From positions 1-5,503 of the forward strand of contig JAUPMC010000141.1 of NCBI GenBank assembly GCA_030836605.1: a stretch of DNA of 5,503 bases. Direction: 5' to 3'. Origin of the DNA: Thermoplasmatota archaeon (GTDB taxonomy: Archaea > Thermoplasmatota > Thermoplasmata > UBA10834). The notes below the pieces were generated by a model. The model was not told the origin of the DNA, ran no database searches, and saw only the letters and a program-made list of their open reading frames with translations. The translations under genes were made by a program, and so were the position numbers. This document shows, piece after piece, positions 1-5,170 of the stretch. Every line of letters starts with the position of its first letter. Within the stretch, counting starts at the first letter, position 1.

Positions 1-445
1 TGTCCCCCGTCCTGAAGGGCTTGAACTCGTGCTCGCCACACGTCGACCAGCCGCGGCTCGTCGTCTCCCAGGACTGACGGATGGTGTCTGCGGTCGCGCC
101 GAGGTGCACAGGTATCTTGGAGTCGACGTACTTCAGGTGCATCGCATGGTCGAAGTGCATGTGCGACACGAACACGGCGTCGAACGCTGGCTCCTCGTAT
201 CCCAGGTCCGTGTCCTCGATCCACTCCTCACCATACAGGCCGGGTATCCTCGGCATCAGGTCGAAGTGGAAGTAGTCCCTGAGGCCGAACCTGCCCTCCC
301 TGGGGGACAGGAAGTCCGCGAAGAACTTGTCCTTCATGTGGAACGGCTCCCCGAAGTCGAAGAACACCCTCGTGTCCCCGTCCTCGATGAGTATCTTGTT
401 CCCCCCGATCTGCCTGACGCCGCCGTAGAGGGTTATCTTCACCAT
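1..445 (-). CDS. MBL-fold metallo-hydrolase, RNase J-like N-terminal part (partial, 3' end missing)
   Basis: My reading of the minus strand from the ATG at 445 gives 148 codons, open to the window edge. The protein begins MVKITLYGGVRQIGGNKIL, a beta-hairpin opening typical of MBL proteins related to RNase J and CPSF nucleases. The metal-binding HxHxDH motif is complete at residues 95-100 (H95, H97, D99, H100), after the expected hydrophobic strand AVFVS. The family binds two zinc ions and hydrolyses phosphodiester or ester bonds; many of the closest-looking proteins are annotated only as MBL-fold hydrolases, so a nuclease role is inference. The start is supported by a G-rich stretch (AGGTGG) about 10 nt upstream. 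It lies 31 nt after the HAD gene on the same strand and probably shares its transcript. The C-terminal half, which would show a beta-CASP or KH region, is outside the window. Confidence 0.85.
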   Translation of the reverse strand, partial: MVKITLYGGVRQIGGNKILIEDGDTRVFFDFGEPFHMKDKFFADFLSPREGRFGLRDYFHFDLMPRIPGLYGEEWIEDTDLGYEEPAFDAVFVSHMHFDHAMHLKYVDSKIPVHLGATADTIRQSWETTSRGWSTCGEHEFKPFRTGD

Positions 446-476
446 CGGTCCGCACCCACCTGATTGTCCGCCATAG

Positions 477-1085
477 TCAACAGCCTGATGCGGAAATCAA
501 CCTTTGGGTCCCTTTCAGCGCCGGCGCGAGGAAATCGTCCAGGGTCGTCGCGCGGGGCCCGTCGGCCTTCTCCGCCAGGTCGGCGATCCTGAGCCAGGAC
601 GGGAGGTCCCGCACGCCCTTGATCCTCTCGGCGTCCTCACCGCGATTGTACGGCCGGTCCACCAGTATGGCCTCGATGCCCGCCCTGCGCACGGGGTACA
701 GGTCCAGGGCGGGGGTGTCCCCCACCATCACGGCCTCGTTGTGGTCGTACCCGCGCTCGGAGAGGTACCTCGAGATCTTCTTCCCCTTGTCGCCGTTCAG
801 GATGACCTCGTCGAAGTAGTCCCTGATGCCGAAGTCGTCCAGGAGCGCGTCGAGGACCGCTTTGGAGTTCTTCGAGACGACGCACAGGCTGTCAACGCGC
901 GCCCTGACCGAGGCCAGGGCCTCGGCCACGCCCTCATCGAGTCTGAAGAAGTCCTTCGCGTGCTCCGGGGAGGGGTCCGCCCAGAACTCCCATGTGCTCT
1001 TCCCCCTGTGAGGGACATAGATCGTGCCCTCCGCGTCGAGGAAGACATGCTTGAACCTCCGGCTCCTGCGTGCATCCACTGTCAT
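477..1085 (-). CDS. HAD-superfamily hydrolase (probable phosphatase)
   Basis: A 202-aa protein if started at the ATG at 1085. HAD motifs occur in order: motif I FLDAEGT with nucleophile D17; motif II serine S71 in CVVSKNS; motif III lysines around 100-103 in NGDKGKK; motif IV VGDTPALD with D123 and D128. Such enzymes transfer phosphate through an aspartyl intermediate with Mg2+; the substrate cannot be read from sequence. The second acidic residue of motif I is Glu (DAE) rather than the usual Asp, as in the enolase-phosphatase group (DxEGT). The frame stays open upstream to an ATG at 1166, but that codon overlaps the TATA box, so I reject it. A GTG at 1118 is a possible alternative start adding 11 residues; neither start has a strong Shine-Dalgarno sequence. 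It is divergent from the CARF operon and is followed by the MBL gene. Confidence 0.85.
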   Translation of the reverse strand: MTVDARRSRRFKHVFLDAEGTIYVPHRGKSTWEFWADPSPEHAKDFFRLDEGVAEALASVRARVDSLCVVSKNSKAVLDALLDDFGIRDYFDEVILNGDKGKKISRYLSERGYDHNEAVMVGDTPALDLYPVRRAGIEAILVDRPYNRGEDAERIKGVRDLPSWLRIADLAEKADGPRATTLDDFLAPALKGTQRLISASGC

Positions 1086-1165
1086 CGGCCCGATGACGGC
1101 TGGGAAGGGGCTTGTCACTGAGCTGATATCGTCTCGCCGTCGTTCATACGAGGGGCACTGGCCCA

Positions 1166-1178
1166 TATTTTAATAATC
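1166..1178 (-). promoter_or_regulatory. TATA box (box A) for the HAD-MBL unit
   Basis: The minus strand reads ATTATTAAAATAT here, the only strongly AT-rich TATA-like element upstream of the HAD gene. A transcription start about 25 nt downstream (near 1144) leaves 5' leaders of about 26 nt to the GTG at 1118 or 59 nt to the ATG at 1085. A 5-bp perfect inverted repeat TAATA-ATCG-TATTA (1171-1184) overlaps it and could be a regulator site or chance in AT-rich DNA. Confidence 0.55.
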
Positions 1179-1198
1179 GTATTACACTACATCTTATC

Positions 1199-1232
1199 GT
1201 ATGATGAAGTTTAATAGCGCGGGCCATCATAC
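1199..1232. promoter_or_regulatory. Inverted repeat bracketing the CARF operon TATA box (candidate operator)
   Basis: GTATGATG at 1199-1206 and its exact reverse complement CATCATAC at 1225-1232 are separated by 18 nt that contain the TATA box TTTAATA (1210-1216). The hexamer TATCGT also occurs at 1195-1200 and 1235-1240, just outside or overlapping the two arms. The arms are about 26 bp apart centre to centre, roughly 2.5 helical turns, and one lies between the TATA box and the predicted transcription start, a position where a bound regulator would block transcription. The symmetry is seen directly; binding by the downstream CARF-wHTH proteins is inference. Confidence 0.5.
1210..1216 (+). 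promoter_or_regulatory. TATA box (box A) for the CARF operon, probably leaderless transcript
   Basis: TTTAATA fits an archaeal box A. A start 24 to 27 nt downstream falls at about 1237-1241, at or next to the GTG start codon at 1241. No Shine-Dalgarno sequence precedes that codon, so a leaderless or nearly leaderless mRNA is likely. Confidence 0.6.
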
Positions 1233-1240
1233 AGTATCGT

Positions 1241-1918
1241 GTGAAGAGCATGGCAGTGGTGTTCGGAACTCTGGGATACAGGCCGAAGTCGTTGATACCG
1301 ACCCTCAGGTCGACCGAGGGCGTCGACAAGCTCGTATTCTACTACGGCGCCGACAAGGCTGACCCTGAGGCCGGGAAGAAGGTCTTGGAGGCCAGGAAGA
1401 CCGTCGTCGATTACTGCGCCAAGATGGGCATCGCGGTGGACCCCGTCGAGCTCAGCGACCCCTTCGACTTCAAGGGCATCGCCTCGCGCATCAGGAAGGA
1501 CCTCAGGAGGCACAAGGCCGAGGGCAAGGAGATCGCGGTCTTCAACATCGCCGGGGGCACGAGGCCGACGTCGTCCGCGGCCCTGCTGGTCTGCATACTC
1601 GAGGGCGTGCCCACGGTGTACATACACGACGTCACTTACGACGAGATCCGCCTCCCGCTCCTCAAGATGGAGTACGACAAGGTGCTCTCGAAGGAGGAGA
1701 AGGAGATCCTCCGGTTCCTCTCGAAGGACGGCGGGGCGGGCATGACCGAGGTCGAGCTCGCCGCTGGCCTCGGGAAGCACAAGGCGACGATGAACCACCA
1801 CGTCAAGAACCTGGTGAGGAAGGGCGCCGTCAGGCTCGATAGGCACCCGACCGACCAGAGGAAGAAGCTGGTCAGGGTCGAAGACTCCACCGAGCTCCTC
1901 CTGGGGGACGACCTTTGA
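1241..1918 (+). CDS. CARF-domain winged-helix regulator 1 (Csa3-like)
   Basis: A 225-aa protein. Residues 4-145 form a Rossmann-like CARF domain: it opens with a strand and glycine loop (VVFGTLGYRPKSLIPTLR) and carries the family ligand-loop signature NIAGGTRPTSS at 102-112. Residues about 148-215 form a winged helix-turn-helix of MarR/ArsR style: helix 2 TEVELAAGLG (169-178), recognition helix starting HKATMNHHVKN (180-190), and a basic wing RLDRHPTDQRKKLVRV. Known CARF-HTH proteins of the Csa3 type dimerise, bind cyclic oligoadenylate between the CARF domains and regulate cas or other promoters. The start is GTG at 1241 because the TATA box spacing places the transcript start there; ATG at 1250 is an alternative and would remove three residues. 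The next gene overlaps its stop codon. No cas genes are adjacent, so the ligand and target genes are unknown. Other CARF-like archaeal regulator families are possible. Confidence 0.8.
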   Translation: MKSMAVVFGTLGYRPKSLIPTLRSTEGVDKLVFYYGADKADPEAGKKVLEARKTVVDYCAKMGIAVDPVELSDPFDFKGIASRIRKDLRRHKAEGKEIAVFNIAGGTRPTSSAALLVCILEGVPTVYIHDVTYDEIRLPLLKMEYDKVLSKEEKEILRFLSKDGGAGMTEVELAAGLGKHKATMNHHVKNLVRKGAVRLDRHPTDQRKKLVRVEDSTELLLGDDL

Positions 1919-2565
1919 GGACGCTATTCTCCACGTTCGGGGACGGGGACCTCGAGAGGGTCCTCCTGGCCATGCGCAGCCTCCCGTACGACCGCCTCGT
2001 GCTGATAGGCGAGGCGAGGGACGACGAGCCCGAAGGGCTCGCGGAGCTGAGGAAGCTCGAATCGATGACAGGGAACGAGGTGCTGTACGAGCGGGTGGAC
2101 GCAGCCGGGTTCATGGGTCTCGTCGAGGGCATCTCCGAGCTGATCGACAGGGTCGCGGGGTCGAACGGCGGCCGGGACGAAGTGGTGCTGAACATCAGCG
2201 GCGGGACGAAGCTGTTGGCCGACGCGGCGCTCTTCGCGGCGTTCAGGCTGGGCGTGCCGACATACCACGTGACGGAGAGGACGGTCCGACTGCCCGTCAT
2301 GAAAGGCGTCACCGCCAGGAACCGGTTCACACAGCTGCAGTCGATCTTCATATCGTCTCTGGAGGACCCGCAGACGATAGCGGACATGGTGGGCGCGCTT
2401 CCGCCGCACAGCAAACAGTCCCTGGAGAGGGTCATGAGGGAGCTGAAGAGCATGGGGCTTGTCTCCGCGAGGCTGGAGAACACCAAGGTCGTTGTCTCAC
2501 TGACCGCGGACGGACACGAGGTCAGGAAGGCGCTGGTCGCGTCGAATAGGCCGAAGGCGGCCTGA
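1915..2565 (+). CDS. CARF-domain winged-helix regulator 2, translationally coupled
   Basis: A 216-aa protein starting at TTG (1915-1917), which overlaps the TGA of the preceding gene (TTGA). GGGGGA six nt upstream can serve as the ribosome binding site, and no other start fits. The N-terminal CARF fold opens with MRTLFSTFGDGDLERVLLAM and carries the ligand-loop signature NISGGTKLLADAAL at 93-106. The C-terminal part (about 138-205) is a winged helix: DPQTIADMVGALPPHSKQS, a recognition helix around SLERVMRELKSMG (169-181) and a wing ending VVVSLTADG. It has the same architecture as its partner but is clearly diverged, so this is an old duplication or a dedicated pair rather than a recent copy. 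Tight coupling suggests equimolar synthesis and possibly a heterodimer (inference). It ends 3 nt before the convergent GTPase gene. Confidence 0.78.
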   Translation: MRTLFSTFGDGDLERVLLAMRSLPYDRLVLIGEARDDEPEGLAELRKLESMTGNEVLYERVDAAGFMGLVEGISELIDRVAGSNGGRDEVVLNISGGTKLLADAALFAAFRLGVPTYHVTERTVRLPVMKGVTARNRFTQLQSIFISSLEDPQTIADMVGALPPHSKQSLERVMRELKSMGLVSARLENTKVVVSLTADGHEVRKALVASNRPKAA

Positions 2566-2568
2566 GGA

Positions 2569-3333
2569 TCACTCCAGGTCCTCTCCGCCCCGGAGGGACA
2601 TCTGGACAGACGAGTAGATGTCCTCGAGGCCTTCGCCCGTGTCCGCGCTGACCTGGACGACCGCCCTGCCGGCCCCGATGCTCTCGAGGGCCTGCAGGAA
2701 CTCCACGCTGACCGATGTCTGGGTGTCCCCGGACTCGTCCATGAGCGACGATAAGAGCGAGTAGGAGTCCCTGCTCCACGACTCGATCAGCTCCTTCTCG
2801 GCGTCCTTGAGCACATCCGCCTTGGCCATCAGGAGGAGCATCGGTACCGGGAGCCTGAAGTGGACCGTGGCCGCGAGCATGAGAGACGAGACGTAGCCGT
2901 TCGGCGTCCTAGCCACGGAAGGGTCGAACAGGAACGCAAGCGCGGAGTCCTCGACGCCCAGCTCCTCGACGATCACCTTGCTGCTCTGCCTGAACGTGAA
3001 CAGCTCGAGCTGTCCCGGTGTGTCGATGAGGACGTAGTCCGTGTCGAAGCCCGCGATGACCTCCGAGATCTCCTTGATGTTGAGGGCCATCATGTCCGCC
3101 GCGGCTATCTGTGCGCCGTTGGGGCCGAGCCCGTACTCCTTCATGACATCGGCGAGGTCGACCCAGTCGCGCACGTCCACGTCGGGGTTGTACATCAGCG
3201 CTTCGACGCCCGGGTCCAGGTTGACCGTGATGGCGTCGTAGCCCTGTCTCTGCATCCACTGCTGGAAAGCGTATGTTAGAGTGCTCTTCCCGCAGCCCGC
3301 GGTCCCCACAAAATAGACGTTCATGGCTGCCAT
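2569..3333 (-). CDS. GPN-loop GTPase
   Basis: A 254-aa protein, the usual size for archaeal GPN-loop GTPases (about 250 aa). In order: P-loop GTAGCGKST at 10-18; NLDPG at 38-42; the diagnostic Gly-Pro-Asn insertion LGPNGAQ with GPN at 70-72; switch II DTPGQLE at 104-110; G4 region MAKAD at 169-173; G5 SAD at 229-231. The family forms homodimers in which the GPN loop reaches the partner active site; eukaryotic homologues help assemble RNA polymerase II, and the archaeal role is less clear. The G4 motif reads AKAD instead of NKxD, so the usual guanine-contacting Asn is replaced by Ala. I chose the ATG at 3333 because GGAG (3341-3344) sits 7 nt upstream; the frame stays open further upstream into the tRNA, and ATG at 3324 is an alternative. 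The stop lies 3 nt from the convergent CARF gene. Confidence 0.92.
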   Translation of the reverse strand: MAAMNVYFVGTAGCGKSTLTYAFQQWMQRQGYDAITVNLDPGVEALMYNPDVDVRDWVDLADVMKEYGLGPNGAQIAAADMMALNIKEISEVIAGFDTDYVLIDTPGQLELFTFRQSSKVIVEELGVEDSALAFLFDPSVARTPNGYVSSLMLAATVHFRLPVPMLLLMAKADVLKDAEKELIESWSRDSYSLLSSLMDESGDTQTSVSVEFLQALESIGAGRAVVQVSADTGEGLEDIYSSVQMSLRGGEDLE

Positions 3334-3362
3334 CGAATAGCTCCTGGCGGTATCAAGGGTTT

Positions 3363-3466
3363 TGGCGGGCCTGAAGGGATTCGAACCCTTGGCCAATCGG
3401 TATCCCCTGCGATTCCTGAGAATCGAAGTAAGAGCCGATTGCTCTACCTAGCTGAGCTACAGGCCC
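3363..3466 (-). tRNA. tRNA-Lys (anticodon CUU), intron-containing, CCA encoded
   Basis: The minus strand folds as a full cloverleaf. The acceptor 5' GGGCCTG pairs with CAGGCCC, followed by discriminator G and an encoded CCA. The D arm is GCTC/GAGC with a 9-nt loop containing AGCTAGGTA. The anticodon stem is ATCGG/CCGAT, the variable region TGGCC, and the T arm AAGGG-TTCGAAT-CCCTT. Removing a 27-nt intron leaves the 7-nt loop CT-CTT-A-A, so the anticodon is CUU (plus-strand complement at 3430-3432) and the mature length is 77 nt. The acceptor sequence, D arm and discriminator G agree with archaeal tRNA-Lys as I know it. A TATA box lies about 30 nt upstream and the GPN GTPase start is 29 nt downstream. 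Confidence 0.95.
3402..3428 (-). other. tRNA-Lys intron (27 nt) with BHB splice motif
   Basis: The intron interrupts the tRNA at the canonical 37/38 position. On the minus strand, anticodon-loop bases 32-35 (CUCU) pair with intron bases 22-25 (GGGG) as a 4-bp helix (two C-G, two U-G). The 3-nt bulge UA^C lies at the 5' splice site and AU^A at the 3' site, each cut after the second base. Further into the intron, CGAUUC pairs with GAAUCG in a perfect 6-bp stem with a UCAG loop. This is the bulge-helix-bulge recognised by the archaeal tRNA splicing endonuclease. Confidence 0.9.
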
Positions 3467-3491
3467 ACGAAGGCGCAGTATAAACTCGCTC

Positions 3492-3499
3492 TTTATATA
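3492..3499 (-). promoter_or_regulatory. TATA box for tRNA-Lys (and perhaps the GPN GTPase)
   Basis: TATATAAA on the minus strand is a near-consensus archaeal box A. Its centre is about 29 nt upstream of the mature tRNA 5' end, as expected for a tRNA gene with a short leader. No comparable element lies between the tRNA and the GTPase, so the downstream gene may depend on this promoter. Confidence 0.75.
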
Positions 3500-3536
3500 G
3501 ATATCGAAGCACCTTGTCGGAGACCATATACCTGGC

Positions 3537-3558
3537 ACGCCCGGCTATGCCCGGGCGT
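3537..3558. repeat. GC-rich perfect hairpin in the intergenic region
   Basis: ACGCCCGG (3537-3544) and CCGGGCGT (3551-3558) are exact reverse complements with a 6-nt loop CTATGC. The hairpin sits between the end of the methyltransferase gene and the tRNA promoter. On neither strand is it directly followed by a T-run, so it is not an obvious intrinsic terminator. It could be part of a small RNA, a processing or stability element of the methyltransferase transcript, or a protein site. Confidence 0.55.
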
Positions 3559-3587
3559 CCGAGCTTCTGAGGCATATAATATGGATG

Positions 3588-3600
3588 AAATTATAAAAAG
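3588..3600 (-). terminator. T-rich probable terminator of the methyltransferase gene
   Basis: The minus strand reads CTTTTTATAATTT beginning 19 nt after the TGA stop. Archaeal termination depends mainly on such U-rich tracts. The same AT-rich stretch also resembles a TATA box on either strand, so a promoter for an unseen small RNA is a competing reading. Confidence 0.5.
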
Positions 3601-3619
3601 AGGTTTATTATTCCTAGGG

Positions 3620-5065
3620 TCACCCCTTGCCGAACGAGGCCACTATCCTGTCGACCTCGGCCTTAACAGGCCTGTCCAGCGCGACCGGGACATGCTTCGC
3701 GAGCACCGACTCCGCCTTGGCCTTCGCGACCTGGAGCATGTCGACCTCAGGCTTGTCGAGCCCAGGCACGATCTCCTCCCAAAGAAGGGGCTTGTATAGC
3801 TCCCTGATGTGGTTCATCGTGTGTCTCTGAGCGAGGTACGAGCCTCCGATGCCCACCTTCTTGATGACATCGGTCGCGAGCGTCTCATCCGATACATCGA
3901 CGCCCTTGTACAGCCTGATGATCATCCCCGCAATCTCGTGGTCTATCATGAGCTGCTCGTAGGATAGGAGCGCTGAGAAGTCCGTCACGCCGAGGCCGTT
4001 CACGACCTCTCCCCCGACCAGCCCGCACGCGGCCGCTGACATGGTGTTCTCGACCGAGGCCTGGGGTCCTGGGGTCTTCGCGCCCGCCCCCAGCCCGCCG
4101 GTGGATATCGGGAAGTCGACGTACTTGCCCATCTCGACCGAGCCCGCGCACAGCAACATGCTCTCAGGGGAGCCGCTCACATATGACCCGGTCTTGGGGT
4201 CCATGCTCGACAGAACGGCGCCGTACATCACGGGGGCGCCCGGGGAATGCGCCTGGACAGCGCACGCGAGCGCGAGCGTCTCCGCATGGCACACGACCAG
4301 GTCACCGGCCAGGGTGACCGGGCCGCTGAGGCCGGACGCGGCCATGCTCGTGATGTGTATCGGCACATGGTTCTCCGCCCAGACCATGGCGGCCTCAGTG
4401 GCGTGGCCGTCGAGCACCAGGGGGGAGATCGTACATACCATCGCCGAGATGTAGTGCCTCCTCCTGAGCTCCTCCGACCCTCCCACGACCGCGGAGGCCA
4501 TCTCGACCTGGGCCCTTGCCTCCTCAGGGGTCGATGTGGACTCCGTCAGCAGGTGCTTCGAGGTGTTGTCCATCGCCACGGCCATCCCCCGAACGACATG
4601 CTCCTTCTCGGGCACGTCGTGCGCGACGACCATGGGTTCGTATATGCTCACGTACGGCAGCCAATCGGATATCACGGCGGTCTTGCGCACATCGTCCAGG
4701 ACCGACCTCCGGCGGGATTTTGACTCGATGTCCCACACGGCGACCCCGCACCCGTCCGTTGTGAAGTACAGGTGGGTGCCGTCGACCGGGAGGTCGAACT
4801 CCTTCGTGCGGCCAGCGAGGACTATCTTCTCAGGGACCTTGGATATCAGGGACTCGACGAGCCCGCTCGGGAGGCGCAGGTCCGAGCCGCCGCTCCCGCG
4901 CTCCGCTCCCGCGTCCAGCAGCGCGCGCCTTGCGGTCTCGCTGTGCACCCTGACGCCGGTGCCCTCCAGCACGTCGAGGGCGGCGAGGTGTATCCTCTCC
5001 TTCTCGTCGTCGCTCATCAGTCCGTAGGTCTTCTTGATCCTGAACCTGCTCTCGAAGTCTGCCAT
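3620..5065 (-). CDS. Trimethylamine/betaine methyltransferase family protein (MttB-like, non-pyrrolysine)
   Basis: A 481-aa complete protein of the MttB superfamily (COG5598), close to the family length of about 470-500 aa. Family-like segments include the N-terminal helix with LAALDVLEGTGVRVHS (28-42), SPLVLDG (214-220), PIHITSMAASGLSGPVTLAGDL (235-256), the HSPGAPVMYGAVLS region (273-286), and GGLGAGAKTPGPQASVEN (323-340). Family members fold as a TIM barrel and move a methyl group from a methylated amine to the Co(I) of a small corrinoid protein. The original MttB carries an amber-encoded pyrrolysine near residue 334; here the frame has no internal amber and ends in TGA, placing it with the non-Pyl members, some of which act on glycine betaine or other quaternary amines. 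The substrate is not readable. The start is ATG at 5065 with AAGGAGG (5074-5080) 8 nt upstream. No corrinoid protein or MtbA-type gene lies in the window. A small gene precedes it. Confidence 0.9.
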   Translation of the reverse strand: MADFESRFRIKKTYGLMSDDEKERIHLAALDVLEGTGVRVHSETARRALLDAGAERGSGGSDLRLPSGLVESLISKVPEKIVLAGRTKEFDLPVDGTHLYFTTDGCGVAVWDIESKSRRRSVLDDVRKTAVISDWLPYVSIYEPMVVAHDVPEKEHVVRGMAVAMDNTSKHLLTESTSTPEEARAQVEMASAVVGGSEELRRRHYISAMVCTISPLVLDGHATEAAMVWAENHVPIHITSMAASGLSGPVTLAGDLVVCHAETLALACAVQAHSPGAPVMYGAVLSSMDPKTGSYVSGSPESMLLCAGSVEMGKYVDFPISTGGLGAGAKTPGPQASVENTMSAAACGLVGGEVVNGLGVTDFSALLSYEQLMIDHEIAGMIIRLYKGVDVSDETLATDVIKKVGIGGSYLAQRHTMNHIRELYKPLLWEEIVPGLDKPEVDMLQVAKAKAESVLAKHVPVALDRPVKAEVDRIVASFGKG

Positions 5066-5170
5066 CGTGGTCTCCTCCTTGGCGGATGCGCACGCGCCCG
5101 ATGGGGCTGCGTGAGATGTGAATCAGAACTCGTTTGCGGCACCCGACGCGACGCCGGATGCCAGGTCGGC

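Noticed and set aside
504..1121. Long plus-strand open frame opposite the HAD gene
   Set aside because: It is antisense to a protein with all HAD motifs; its translation is low-complexity and Arg/Val-rich, as expected of GC-rich shadow frames.
1086..1166. N-terminal extension of the HAD protein to the ATG at 1166
   Set aside because: That ATG overlaps the TATA box, so it would lie upstream of the predicted transcript start.
1211..1846. Long minus-strand open frame opposite CARF 1
   Set aside because: It covers the divergent promoter and CARF 1, shows no domain, and has a composition typical of an antisense shadow.
1872..2486. Long minus-strand frame opposite CARF 2 (Ser-rich product)
   Set aside because: The translation is low-complexity and lies opposite a frame with clear CARF and wHTH features.
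3334..3396. N-terminal extension of the GPN GTPase to an ATG at 3396
   Set aside because: It runs into the tRNA 3' half; the ATG at 3333 has a ribosome binding site and gives normal family length.
3537..3572. C/D box small RNA in the intergenic hairpin region
   Set aside because: A CTGA resembling a D box exists on the plus strand, but no C box is correctly placed before it.
3581..3799. Plus-strand frame beginning with an AT-rich start near 3581
   Set aside because: TATA-like sequence is present, but most of the frame is antisense to the methyltransferase C-terminus and shows no family features.
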